64,000 nucleotides of DNA from Bromus sterilis (Eukaryota > Streptophyta > Magnoliopsida > Poales > Poaceae). Both the position numbers and the translations under genes were made by a program. The number at the start of each line of letters is the position of its first letter. Position 1 is the first letter of the stretch. The notes beneath the pieces are model-generated. The model worked only from the letters and a program-made list of their open reading frames with translations. It did no database searches and had not been told where the DNA came from. Where the stretch lies: assembly GCA_950022295.1 (NCBI GenBank), contig OX465598.1, forward strand, positions 304,184,001 through 304,248,000. Reading direction: 5' to 3'. Shown here in pieces: positions 20,644 through 32,489 of the stretch.

Positions 20644-23600
20644 TGTCAGAACCCTCTGATAGGTAATGTGATAGGATCAAAGTAACCTTGCATGATGGTA
20701 AAATTTTCAAAAGAAATCTTGGAAATCAAATTCAAAAGAAAATGGGAGAAGGAACCCCCCCCAGATGAATTAATTCAAAAGGCCAGATAAAAATCTTCTC
20801 CAAAAATTCAGGTTAGATTTTTGAAAAGTCTTATAAATAAGTGTGATCACATATCAAGTGATGTGGGACCCACTCCATGCTCATGGATTTTTAGAATATT
20901 CAAAAAGTTCTTTGGAATTAATCAAAAACCCCTATTTGAGTTAAGATTCAAATCATTTGCATTTTAAAAATGTTCAAAATTAATAAGTGGCTAGTATATT
21001 ATTTGGTGAAGCCATATAAAAATTATGAGCATTTAATAAAATGCCTAACTATTTATGTAGCACAACAAAACAAAAATACAGAAGAAAAACAGAAGGAAAA
21101 AGGAAAAAGGAGCTTACCTGGCCATTCGGCCCAACTCATCCCCCCCTGGCCCAAGCCCACCTGGACCCCCCTTGTCTTCTTCCAGCGCGGCGGCAAGCAG
21201 CTCGGTGGCCGGCATGCCGCGGCCGCCACGCCACCTGCCTGCCTGGCGCCTCCCCGTGCCTCCTTCTCGCGCCTGGAGACGCCCAGAAGCCTCCCCGTTC
21301 CATTCCCCCTCTCCACGGACACCCTCCCCGTCTCCCTCGCCCGATTTCTCCACCTCCCGAAGACTCGCCGGAGCGCCCCACCATGGATTCCACGGACAAC
21401 GACGCCTAGGGCTCGAGCAAGCAAGTCCAACGTGCTCCTCGCCATTGACTTCGTCTTCTCGCAGAAGCTGGAGCTTCAATTCGGCCCCGAAGAGACGCAC
21501 GCTTCATTGGATCGCCGCCGGCCGCCAGAACTCGAGTTGGTCGATTCGCCGCCGCCGTAACCTCCCCGCCTCCGACACCTGCTCCAACTTGTTCACCAGC
21601 GTCTGGTGAGCATTTCCCCTCAAGCCACGGCACCGCTCACCTCCTCTAGCTCATTCCGCCATGAACACCGGAGTACAGAGCCGCCGTGCTCGTCGTCGAC
21701 GAGCCTGCGCTAAGCAATCATCCTCACCACCTTGTCCTTCGCAACCACCGTGATCTGCTGCTTCGAACGCGTCCAACCGTGGCTCAAATGGTGCACCACC
21801 GCAAGATCTGCACCACGACCGTGCCGCTGCCGCCGCCTTTGCTCGTCGCCGACGTCCTTCCGGTGAGCCCCCGTGTTGCTCGTCTGGCTCAGATGAAGCG
21901 CGCGTGCCTGGGCTCCCGTTTGGTGGTCGCGGCATGCCAACTGGTGGCCGGAGTCGCCCTCCCCGTGAGCGCCGCCGTGCGCTGGAGTCACCGGCGGCTA
22001 GCCTCCGGCAGGTCCGACGTGGCCGGGTTAAGTTAAACCCCCTAATCTACCCCAGTGAGGCTGACAGTGGGCCCCAGGCCCCCTAATCCTCTCTGTTTAA
22101 TTAAACAGAGAGGGGCTTAGCCCCTGAGTCCATGAAAGATAGGGCCCCCATGTCAGTTTGACTGGGTCAAACCCTCTGATGTCATGCCGACTCAATACTG
22201 ATGCAATAATTGGAATAAAAACATTAAAGTAATTCCAGAAATTCCAGAAAAAGGCTGAAACTTTGGAAATTCATAGAAAATTCATATTAACTCCAAATTT
22301 AACAAATAATATATGAAAAATGATCAGGAGAAAATAAGCTATCCAAATATCCAACTTTGAACCATGTTTGAGTTGATTTTAAAATGTGATCAGTAGCATT
22401 TGCTATTTGATTTAAATGGAATTAAATCAAATTCATTTCCATTGCTTTTGCAACTTGAACCATGGCAACATGCTACATTTCAATTACACATCAGAAGCAT
22501 ATCATACACATTTCAAATGGGTTAACTTGATCAAAACATGTCATTCGCAACTTGACTAAATTGAATTCAAATGTGAGTTTGAATTTGCAATTCAATTTGC
22601 AATATACTCCATTTTAATGGAATTGCTTCACACATCAAAGCATATACATCAAGTTTCAACCTTCCATCATGTGATTGTGCATTGTATTTACTTTGCTACC
22701 TTGTTTGTTGTTTGTCGAGTAGAGGTGGCACCGGAACAGGAGGCTGCCCCCTTCGTTGAAGACCCCGAACCCGAACCTCGTCAGCAAGGCAAGCAAACCC
22801 CCATTGATCATGTCGATAAAATCCCACTTCCCTCTCATGTCTCGCTTATGCATTGTATAGGATGATTACCATGATGCGTTTCTACCGCATAGATGAACCC
22901 ATTCCTTTGCATGACCTATCATTTTGTCACACTAGTAAGCAAACCACAATCCTAGCAAATGTAGGAGTTGATTGATATCATGTGGCCCCTGCAATTGTTA
23001 CTGCTTATTGCATGCTTAGAGTGATACCTTGATGATATTGTTATGTGAGTCTGGATGGTAGTGATCACGGTGTTGATGGTAGAAAGGTGTTGGTGAATCT
23101 ACCCTAATACAAGGTGAACGATGAGAGGCTGTGTAGGAGTACACGGTGGGTTGTCTCGTTGAACACCGCCCTAAGTCCGAGTTCTTGTGTGGTGATCCAA
23201 GATGAAGAGTACAACCACAAATTGGGCTCACTGACCCCTCTCAACCTATTAACTCATCCCTTTCGATGTCCAGATGTCGCAATAGTTTGGAGTTCTGGTA
23301 GGTCTGTGGCCTGGCTGCTAACTGAGAGAACGGCTCATCCGAGACCGGCTTACGCACCACGCACACATCACCGGCCGGGTTCACGATAGTGGTAGCCAAC
23401 CCAGGTAGGCGGCTTTCTCGGACTAGACCGGCTATGAGGTAACAGTTGTGGTGAGCATCCTCGCTGGCACCCCTTGAATGGTGTCGAGATCAAAGGCGGT
23501 AAATGATGATCATGTGTGTGTAGCGGTACACCCCTGCAGGGTTAATAAAACTATTCGAATAGCCGCGTCCGCGGTTAAGGACTGCTTGGAAAGCTTAGCT

Positions 23601-24147
23601 CGATTATTAGACAACTTGAACTGGATACTTCTAAAACACACCAAGATAAGTGTGAGTGCTATGGCGTTCTTTCTCGTGGGGAAGTCGAGGAAGGAACCAT
23701 AGTGATGTAATTGGTTGGAGAAAGTAGTGGACTCGTGTACGCTTCTTACCTCAAGTCTGGTATTCGTAGTTCAGGACTAGCCAAGTCAAAGCTGGCATTT
23801 CTGCAAGTGAAACCCCACCTCCCTTTTCCTTGATACATGTGCATGAGTAGTATAGTCCCTATGTAAGTATTGCTGAGTACGACTTTGTACTCACGTTTGC
23901 TTAATCTATGTTTTAGATGAACCCACTGACCCCGAAGGTGGCTTCTTCATCGAGCTCGACGACTGAACATCAAGCTAGTCTAGTCCCAGTCAGAAGACTG
24001 GTTCCCTCGTGGAGGGATTTTGTTTAAATAAGGCTTCTTAAGCCATTTGTTAAACTTGTCTGTACTCAGACATACTTTGCTTCCGCTTGTTGTTGTAATG
24101 TTGGATCACATGCTTGTGATCTCTTTGTGCACTCTGTGAGAGTTATC

Positions 24148-24153
24148 AATAAA
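24148..24153 (+). promoter_or_regulatory. AATAAA polyadenylation signal in solo LTR
   Basis: AATAAA lies ~600 bp before the LTR end, after a GATCACATGCTTGTGATC inverted repeat. The equivalent position is AATAAA on the minus strand in the complete element (49385-49390 and 57986-57991), so it probably marks the R region of this LTR family. Confidence 0.55.
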
Positions 24154-24457
24154 ATGTATACTTTGTAGAGAATTGCAATGATATCTGCTGTTCATACAAG
24201 GCATGTGTGCTGCGTGTATGTTTATATCATGCATGTCTTTGTATGGGTTTTCGAGACCTTAGTTGTGATCTGGCTGGCGGTCTTTTATACACACGGTGGC
24301 CCTTAGATGTGCGCAGCTTGGGGCATCGCGATGCGATTGTTCGAGACTCTGTCTCGTGCACACTTTGTGGTATGATCGAGCCCGCCCTAGACCCCGACTA
24401 AGTGATCGGGCTGGAGTAAGTCTATGTAAGAGTTATGAGATAGTCGATAATATGTTT

Positions 24458-24546
24458 GAGGCGACTTGTCTTTGAATATGGGAGTTCATCACCCATATCA
24501 TTAGACTTGTGTGCGGACGATGAGGACCCATCTCAGTTGATCATCC
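24458..24546 (+). repeat. 89-bp exact duplication, copy 1
   Basis: Normal LTR position of a segment beginning GAGGCGACTTGTC and ending GTTGATCATCC. It is repeated without a mismatch at 24660-24748, 202 bp downstream. Confidence 0.95.
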
Positions 24547-24659
24547 GGCCTGGATGGGATACCCCTCACGTACGATGCTTTCCGAGAACGTTCTGTGCTT
24601 GGCCTTATCTGCTTAGACAAGTGGGTACGGTTCTCGGCTCTCCATATGACTATGTCCTA

Positions 24660-24748
24660 GAGGCGACTTGTCTTTGAATATGGGAGTTCATCACCCATAT
24701 CATTAGACTTGTGTGCGGACGATGAGGACCCATCTCAGTTGATCATCC
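24660..24748 (+). repeat. 89-bp exact duplication, copy 2 (replaces LTR tail)
   Basis: Second, identical copy. It sits where other LTRs have ~40 bp ending in the terminal GGGTCCCGACA; only the last ~13 bp (CCAGGTCCCGACA) are kept. It looks like a templated insertion during repair. Confidence 0.9.
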
Positions 24749-24761
24749 CCAGGTCCCGACA

Positions 24762-24766
24762 TTAGG
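24762..24766. repeat. Target-site duplication TTAGG (right)
   Basis: Right-hand partner of 20639-20643. Removing the insert restores a continuous host LTR sequence (AACAGAGGGGTTAGGGG...) that matches 51295-51315. Confidence 0.85.
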
Positions 24767-26057
24767 GGTGGCCTGGGGCCCACTGTCAGTGAGAGAGGGG
24801 AGGGGTTAGGAGTTGGGTTAGGCCCTAATTAAATCGGGCCCGCCGACGGTTAGCCGGCGGTGCCACTGGGCACGACGAAGGCTTGCCGGAGTGGCCATTC
24901 CGGCGACGGCTTGGCACCGTGATGGCACTGGAGTGCACCTCGCGCTCGTCTGCGTCGAACTGTGCACACGGGGGGTCTACGGGGCTGCCGGAACGTCGCC
25001 GGTGACGAGGTGCAGCGGCGGCCGGAGCACTGTGTAGGCGGGTAAGGTGATTTCGTCCACAGGGAGAACGTTGGGAGGGGGAAAACGGAGCGCGATGCTC
25101 ACCAGAGCTCGATGGCAAGCACGGAGAGGACGGAGGGGGCTCGGCGGCGTCTAATTCCTCGTCGGGATCTTGCTGCGGCCGTCAGCGATGCGTCGTCGTG
25201 GTCGTCGTCTCCGGTGTGCCTTGGGCCGGATTGGGGGGTCAGCTCGATGAAAACGTCCCCTGCGGTGCCACTTGACAAGGTGGTTCAGCTTTTGGGGGCT
25301 GTTGGCCGCGAACTTGCTCGACGGTGGCCGGCGGGATGCTCTCGGAGGGGTTTTGGATCGAAGAAGAGAGAAGGGCAGGGTGTCCAAAATGAGAGGGGAA
25401 AGGTGCGGGTATGCGTGGCGTGCTTCTTGGCGAGGAGAGGGGGCCTAGGTGGCCAGGAATACGCGAGACGTCGCGGTGGCTTCGTCGCCGCGCTCCCAGC
25501 TCCAGCGAGCTACTTGGAGCCGCGGGGGACGAAGAATACAGAAGCCTCGGGCTGGGCTGGGCCGAGGCCAAGGTAAGTGGGCCGTGGGGAAAATGGGGTG
25601 GGCTAGATTAGTTTTCCATTTTCTCTTTCTTTTATTTCTCTGCTAATTTGTTTGCTCTAATAAATAAAATACCAGAGCATTTTTAAAATTCCCCAAAACT
25701 TTTATGTGGGCTTAGGAGTCATGCCACTAGCCACTCACAAGTTTTGGTGACTTTTGAAATTCAAACAATTTGAATTAAAATTCAAATTGGAGTTTATTTT
25801 AATTTCGAAGCCCTATTTGGATTTTTTGACAAATCTTGGTGCATGAAGTGGGACCCACTTCACTTTACATGTGATCATGCATATTTATAAGACTTTTCAA
25901 AAATACGAGAGGAATTTTTGGAAGCAATTTTTGTCTGGCCATTTAATTAAATTCTTAAGGGCTTTTCTTTTCCCCAATTTTGAATTTCTTTTGAATTTTT
26001 TACATGATGCAAAGGGGCACTCAAATCCTAGCACTTACCCAAGTTGGGGTTCTGACA

Positions 26058-26875
26058 ACTCTCCCCCACTCGAAAGAATCTCGTCCCGAGATTCAGAAGT
26101 CGTCGGGAGGAAGGTGGGGTACTCGGCACGAAGGCGGTCTTCTCTTTCCCACGTTGCTTTTTTCGCGGAGTGATGTGACCATTGCACTTTCAGAAACCTG
26201 ATCTTCTGACGACGAGTGACACGTTCTGATGAATCAAGAATACGAACAGGATACTCTCGATAAGAAAGGTCATCTTGGAGACCAAGCGTTTCATGGTTGA
26301 CTTTGCGGATGGGGTCCTTGAAGCAACTCCTGAGTTGTGACACATGGAATACATCATGTACTCGGGAAAGGTGCAGAGGTAGTTCAAGTTGGTAGGCAAC
26401 TTCTCCATGTTTAGGAAGAATGCGGAAAGGTCCGATGTAACGTGGGGCCAACTTGCCTTTGATACCGAATCTTTGGGTTCCCTTCAGAGGAGTAACCCGA
26501 AGGTAAGCCTTCTCATCCAGATTGTAGCTTTCTTGCCTATGATGACGATCATAGTAGCTTTTCTGACGAGACTGAGCGGCTTTCAATCGATCACGAACAA
26601 TGCGAACTTGCTCTTCTGCTTCCTTGATCATATCCGGTCCAAAGAATTTTCTTTCACCGGTTTCTGACCAGTTTAGGGGTGTTCGATATCGTCGTCCATA
26701 GAGGAGTTCAAAAGGAGCCATGTTCAGACTAGATTGGAAACTGTTGTAATAAGAAAATTCGGCAAATGGAAGAGATTTCTCCCAATTCTTTCCGGAAGAG
26801 ATAACACAAGCTCTGAGCATGTCTTCCAAGATTTGATTAACCCTTTCAACTTGACCGCTAGACTGAGGATGGAAA
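26058..26875 (-). pseudogene. Gypsy pol 3' fragment (integrase end and chromodomain-like end)
   Basis: The internal part next to the LTR end at 26057. An uninterrupted minus-strand frame covers FHPQSSGQVERVNQILEDML, the FELLYGRRYRTPLNW segment, APRYIGPFRILPK (GPF motif) and a C-terminal chromodomain-like stretch (PVRILDSSERVTRRQKI, then WSHHSAKKATWE). It stops abruptly at 26870-26875 (TGGAAA), where the sequence turns into + strand pol. About 270 residues of this frame remain open. Confidence 0.88.
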
Positions 26876-27781
26876 TCAATTCTGATCGTGGTAGCCTTTT
26901 CACCTCTAGATTTTGGGGATGCTTTCAGAATGCTATGGGAACTCATCTATCCTTTAGTACAGCTTTCCATCCTCAGTCTAGTGGTCAAGTCGAAAGGGTT
27001 AATCAAATCTAGGAAGAAATGCTCAGAGCTTGTGTTATCTCATTCGGAAAGATTTGGGAGAAATCTCTTCCATTCGCCGAATTTGCTTATAACAATAGTT
27101 TCCAATCTAGTCTGAACATGGCTCCTTTTGAACTCCTTTATGGACGACGATGTCGAACACCCCTAAACTGGTCAGAAACCGGTGAAAGACAATTCTTTGG
27201 ACCGGATATGATCAAGGAAGTAGAAGAGCAAGTTCGCATTGTTCGTGATCGTTTGAAAGCCGCTCAGTCTCGTCAGAAAAGCTACTATGATCGTCATCAT
27301 AGGCAAGAAATCTACAATCTGGACGAGAAGGCTTACCTTGGGGTTACTCCTCTGAAGGGAACCCAACGATTCGGTATCAAAGGACGTTAGCCCCACGTTA
27401 CATCAGACCTTTCCGCATTCTAGCTAAACGTGGAGAATTTGCCTACCAACTTGAACTACCCCCGCACCTTTCCCGAGTACATGATGTATTCCATGTGTCA
27501 CAACTCAGGCATTGCTTCAAGGACCCCATCCGCGAAGTCGACCGTGAAACGCTTGATATCCAAGATGACCTTTCGTATCGAGAGTACCCTGTTCGTATTC
27601 TTGATTCAGCAGAGCGTGTCACTCGTCGTCAGAAGATCAGGTTTCTGAAAGTGCAATGGTCACACCACTCCGAGAAAGAAGCTACGTGGGAAAGAGAATA
27701 CCGCCTCCGTGCCGAGTACCCCTCCTTCCTCCCTGCAGACTTCTAAATCTTGGGACGAGATTCTATTGAGTGGGGGCGAGT
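26876..27781 (+). pseudogene. Gypsy pol 3' fragment, inverted relative to its neighbour
   Basis: Plus-strand integrase from INSDRGSLFTSRFWG through FHPQSSGQVERV, FAYNNSFQSSLNM, GVTPLKGTQRFGIKG and the chromodomain-like end (PVRILDSAERVTRRQKI). It is broken by a stop near 27008 (after VERVNQI), a frame change near 27388 (where KLAPRYIGPF would follow) and a stop at the end of LPADF. It ends in a polypurine tract (TGAGTGGGGGCGAG, ~27767-27780) directly before the LTR start at 27782. Confidence 0.88.
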
Positions 27782-28711
27782 TGTCACAACCCCAAGTTAG
27801 GTACGTGCTAGGGTTAGCAAGAAACTTTGCATCATGGAAAAATTTCAAAAATAAATTGAAATGGGAGAAGAAACCCCCCAAAAGAATTTATTTCAAAAGG
27901 CCAGATAAAAATTGTTTCTAAAAATTCCTCTAGTATTTTTGAAAAGTCTAATAAATAAGCATGATCACATATAAAGTGAAGTGGGTCCCACTGCATGCTC
28001 CAAGATTTCTCCAAAAATCCAAACATAGCTTGGAAATTAAATAATACCCCTATTTGATTTGAAATTCAAATAGTTTGAATTTCAAAAATTCTCAAAACAT
28101 GGGAGTGGCTAGCCCTATGTCACCTAAGTCCAAGATAAAGTTTTGGGGATTTTATAAAATGCTATGGTATTTATTTACTAGAGCCAAACAAATTACAGAA
28201 AATTAAAAGAGAAAGAAAAACAGAAAGGGGCCCTTACCTATTTGGGCCCAACTCATCCCCCCCGCTTCCCAAGCCCACGACCACCCTTGTCGTCTTCCTC
28301 AACCAGCTCGGTGGCGAGCTGGGAGGGAGCCGGCAACGCCACCGCGACGTCGAGGGCCTTCTAGGCCCTCCCCTGCCCTCTCCTGGCGCCACGCAGCAGC
28401 CAGAGCCCCCCCCACCTCCTTTCCCTCTCCTCTTTCTCCCTCTAGCTCTCTCCCCCTCGCCATTTCCGTCGCCGCCCCGAGCAGCCGTAGGTCGCCGCCG
28501 TGAGCTTGCGTGGCCAACGGCCTTCTCTGGCTGCACCGTCGTGTCCTACCGCACCAGCGCCATCGACTTCGTCTTTAGGAGCAAGGAATCAAGCCGGGTG
28601 GCCCCATAGACGACGCCACCTCCGCCAAGTTCCCGTCGGCCGTCGTGGACCTCGTCGTGAAATTCATCACCGCCGGGCCATCCCAGCTTCCGCCGTCGAG
28701 TTTGTGGTACA
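27782..28711 (+). mobile_element. 3' LTR fragment of the + strand Gypsy remnant
   Basis: Starts TGTCACAACCCCAAG right after the polypurine tract, runs ~930 bp into the GC-rich island (28230-28711; overlapping frames there are not genes) and breaks off near 28711. Unrelated AT-rich Copia-type sequence follows. Confidence 0.82.
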
Positions 28712-30734
28712 ATGGGAGAATTTCTTTGTAATAAAACTACAAGCAATTGAAATTACATATTCTCCCGAATAGAAAAATGTGTGTTGCTTGATTGGTAATG
28801 CGAGAAGAGGTCTCTCGACACGGATCCAATGGGAGATAATGGAAACTTTGACCGGGGTATTGGACCTTGCTTTCAGAATATCAGAGTATTGCAACGGAAG
28901 CATGTTCCGCTGTAATGACGCTATGTAAGGAAGGATATGTTATAGATGATTGATCTTGGTATATGAGTTGAAGCCATTGTTGAATTTAGAAGGTTGTCAT
29001 GAATACGTTCTGTACAGAACAATAATCATGAGTCTTCTTAATAAAAAAATAAAGAATAACATTGCTTGAAGACACAAAGGAATGATGGTAGCCTAGAACA
29101 CGAGGAGAAATGAAATAATATTGAGTTACATATAGGATGGCTCACGTCCCGTGAAATAAATCGGTTATTTCTTATTCTCGACAAACTGGAGAGTTATTGA
29201 GAATGATGTAATGGGCATAAGGCATTATTTGGTTATGACCAAAGTTCAATGATGATTGACTACGGAAACGTAGGAATGCTTTAATCAATAAAATATTTCA
29301 TTTACACTACGATGGACCATAGCCTGAAATTGCATCTCAGTCAAATTTGGGATTTGAAAGAGAATTGCAATAGGCATGACGAAGGTTACTTCGTTAAAAG
29401 TATGGACTATAGTACCTCAAGACAGTAACCCTCAACCTTGATTTGATCAAGTGATTTTGTGATGACCAAAATATTGAGTGGGCCTGCAGTTTCATGAAAC
29501 AGAGTGGGAGCTTTGAAGACTTCCCGGAAACATGGAATGCAGAGGGCATTTTCTGAGTGGGAGCTTTGGAAGTTTTGTCATTATGTGAGACATAGTGAAA
29601 CAATAAAATGACTTGATGAAAGTTGAAATATATGAGTATATGATGGATATATTTGAGTGGGAGCATGATCATTGTCTCAAACATATATGTGTTGATATGT
29701 GTGAAGAATGATCTCATATGTATATATATGGATATGCATTGATTGTGTATATAGAGAATCGTCTTATATACATATGTGCATTATGATATATATAGAGCAT
29801 AAGGCAAATAAAATACAAGATTGCAAGAATCTTCTTTTATGTGAAATACCAACACATTACACGTTGAAATCTATATGAGTAGATTAAGATACGGATAATG
29901 AAACGAAGTGAAGGTTGGAATAATCTTCTAGACAAGAAACAGGTTCTTGTGGCTAGAAATTATATAATGGATGAAATCCAAATATCACAAGCAATGTCTT
30001 GATGGAAGAATAGAGATGCACCATGTACTGGACATGTGATCTTATATGTTCTTGACATATGATTCTACCATATAACATGCATTGTGAATCCAACAACAGA
30101 ATGACTCAAAAGTTCTTGGAAGAAGAACAGATTCCGATGTGCTTTAGGAGTAAAACACAGAATCTGAATAAAGTCCATGATTTCCGTATATGAGGAATAC
30201 TGAGGACTATACTCTAAAATATAGAGAGGATAATAGACTTCAATGTAATGCAAGATTACAATTGCAAGCCATATTATGGGTCTATATGGAATTAGAGACA
30301 TCACCAAAGACATGAAAGAAATGTGAGAAAAATTCACGGCACTACAAACATAATACTACTTAAGAAAGTAGACGTATGGATAAAAGTTTAGCGTTAGAAG
30401 TATTGGACTTCTGGTTGAGTGTATTTCCCAGTATATATGACTAAGAATGAGTCTTCTAAAGACTGAACCAAGAGATCATTGGAGGATACTTTGAAATAAT
30501 AGTCTCACTCTCCCACGAAACTTATATCCAACCATTATATGATAATGAATGGTATGTCAAAAGAGCTTTTGACCTGTAACAGTTGAAAAGGAAACATACG
30601 AATCTGAATTGGTGCAGTTCGTTGACGAACCCTCTTCCATGGGCATGCATGATCAATGAACACTTATGTGATAAGATGATTATGATCAGAAAAAATGCGG
30701 CTAGATTATTAGCACTCTAGTGCAAGTGGGAGAC
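28712..30734 (+). mobile_element. Decayed internal region of a Copia element
   Basis: About 2 kb of AT-rich sequence with no open frame. It is assigned to Copia because it ends with GCAAGTGGGAGAC (30722-30734), a polypurine tract directly before the Copia LTR. It also contains AGTGGGAGC-like segments (29466, 29510, 29653), one followed by a TATATGTG...GATATG stretch reminiscent of the region coding the YVDD box. Homology to reverse transcriptase cannot be confirmed by eye. The 5' part of this element is missing. Confidence 0.55.
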
Positions 30735-32489
30735 TGTTGGATATATGCTCTAGAGGAAAATAATATATGATTATTCCAATATATCTAAGCAAGTTCATAA
30801 CCAGTTTCATACCGTGCTAGAACTGTGTCAGTGAAACAATGATGCAGGTGTGGTATAGAAAACCCCAGAGTTCCTAGTTAGCCTCTACATCGATAACTAG
30901 TTCATGGTCAACATGATGATCGTGGTTTCGCGATCATGGACAATTAAGTCTCTTGACTATGAGGTCACCTCACTAGTTAAGTGACGTGATGAACATTACC
31001 CAAAGTAAGCATTACAACATGATCAAATCTTATGAAGGTTCAGTGTTGTAATTACAGAACGTGGTAGACCGTTCCTTTGACCGTTAGTACGTGCATAATT
31101 ACTATCTTCCCGGATGCTTTGACTTACATCCCACCACCTGACTGAAATATGTGGGTCATAACGGTTGTATCTTAGGTATTCCGTGGAGATATGTTGAGGA
31201 GTATTGTTACAAGAGCGGGATTTCTCAATCCATATAATGGATAGATACTCGGGGCCCACTCGGTGAGATTCCATCCATAAAGCTGCAGCATGTGACTAGG
31301 TCACGGGGATGAATATAACGGGAACGAGTGAATGAAGATTAGTTCGGAACGAGGTTGAACCAGACATAGGATGTCATTTATCGATTCTCGGAACAATCCA
31401 GTATCGCTGACAAAGGGAATGCTATACGGCGTAAGGTCCAATCGGTGTTTGATATCCGGAATGCACAGGGGTCATTATGGGCATCCAGGTCCTGCTGATG
31501 ATCATTGCCGTAGCCTCATCTCGATCATGACTGGAGTTTTCTCGGATCATAGGGTAACACACTTCAGGGCTCGATAAAATCGGAGACCTTTTCGGAACCA
31601 TCGGAGTAACCAGAGAATAAAGGAAACAATATCGGAGAAGTACCGTGTTGAACCGAAACAAGTTCGGAGTGAACCGGAAGGTGTTCCGGAGCACAGGGAG
31701 ATGGAATATTATATTTTAGTTATTAATTAATTGAATTAATAATTAAAATAATTTTATTTCTAATTAATATGTGCAATGGGCCTTAGTGGAGAAAAAGGCC
31801 CATTAGGGGAAATAAAAGGGAAAAGGAAAAAGAAAAAAGAGGGGGAAGGCGCCATGGGCCCTAGGGCCCATGAGGGGTGCGCCCCCTCCCCCCCTTGGCC
31901 GGCCACCTCCCCTTAGCAAAGGGACTTTAGTCCCACATTGCTAAAGGAGAGGGGTTGACTCCCTCCCCTCTGCCTATATATAGATGGGCAGGGTGCACAT
32001 ATTTAATACACAGAAATTCGTGAGAAAATAAATATTACTCCGAATTGAGATCGGTTTTCTCCGGTCTTTTCTCCCCTCCGTTGTCTCTTTCACGGTGGGC
32101 TCCCTAGTGTGAGCCTATAGTGGAATTGAGGGTTCTCTGCTAGAATCGGAGGCCGTCGTGCTGCCGAAGCTCCGTCCGGAGGTCTGCTTCCGCCACCTCC
32201 GCTGGATCGGAGAACGGAGGTCGTCGTCGAGTCTCGTATGTGTGCGAGTACTACGAGGTGCTACACGTGTGGCACTACACCCATCCGGGTGCTCAACACA
32301 GCCAGGGGGCTGTGAAACTTGATCGACTACATCAACCACGTTTGCGGGAACGTTTCCCGCACAACGGACTACACCCCGAGGTATTTTATTTTCGCACTAC
32401 TTTCCGTTACGGTAATACGGCTAGCTAGATCTTGGGTTATGGGAACGCTAGTTAGAAAAATTTGTGTTTTCTGCTGCGAACCCCAACAG
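30735..32489 (+). mobile_element. Copia LTR, BARE/Angela type (3' LTR)
   Basis: Starts TGTTGGATATATGCTCTAGAGG and ends GCTGCGAACCCCAACA, 1755 bp, with TG...CA ends. Start sequence and length agree with the BARE-1/Angela group of Triticeae Copia elements. The LTR is followed at 32490 by minus-strand Gypsy pol, so the Copia element inserted there. Its 5' LTR and left target site are lost. Small frames inside (31371-31577, 32115-32339) are not genes. Confidence 0.85.
31975..31982 (+). promoter_or_regulatory. TATA box of the Copia LTR
   Basis: TATATATA after a C-rich CTCCCTCCCCTCTGCC stretch, ~515 bp before the LTR end; transcription would start near 32005-32010. Confidence 0.6.

Larger units (their letters stand above)
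20644..24761 (+). mobile_element. Solo LTR of the Gypsy family with TTAGG target-site duplications
   Basis: Begins TGTCAGAACCCTC at 20644 and ends GGTCCCGACA at 24761, reading in the + orientation, opposite to the LTR it sits in. TTAGG at 20639-20643 and 24762-24766 is the 5-bp duplication. No primer site or internal region follows, so this is a solo LTR, usually the product of recombination between the two LTRs of one element. It contains a GC-rich island (about 21110-22030) with long frames (20970-21560, 21172-21609) not taken as genes, a GGTGAG donor-like site near 21605, and an AATAAA at 24148-24153. Confidence 0.9.
18002..26057 (-). mobile_element. Gypsy LTR, split by a solo LTR
   Basis: One LTR (sense minus) consisting of 18002-20643 and 24767-26057, about 3.9 kb without the insert. 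It starts at GGAATATGCGTATG (the first ~11 bases TGTCGGGACCC are missing beside the filler) and ends at TTCTGACA at 26057, where pol sequence begins. The insert is a solo LTR with matching 5-bp target-site duplications. The segment 24767-25600 holds the GC-rich island, again with a GGTAAG donor-like site on the + strand near 25573. Open frames such as 25112-25576 are composition frames. Confidence 0.85.

Noticed and set aside
20970..22036. Several + and - frames of 100-196 residues in the solo LTR
   Set aside because: Same GC-rich LTR island; no domain, frames overlap on both strands.
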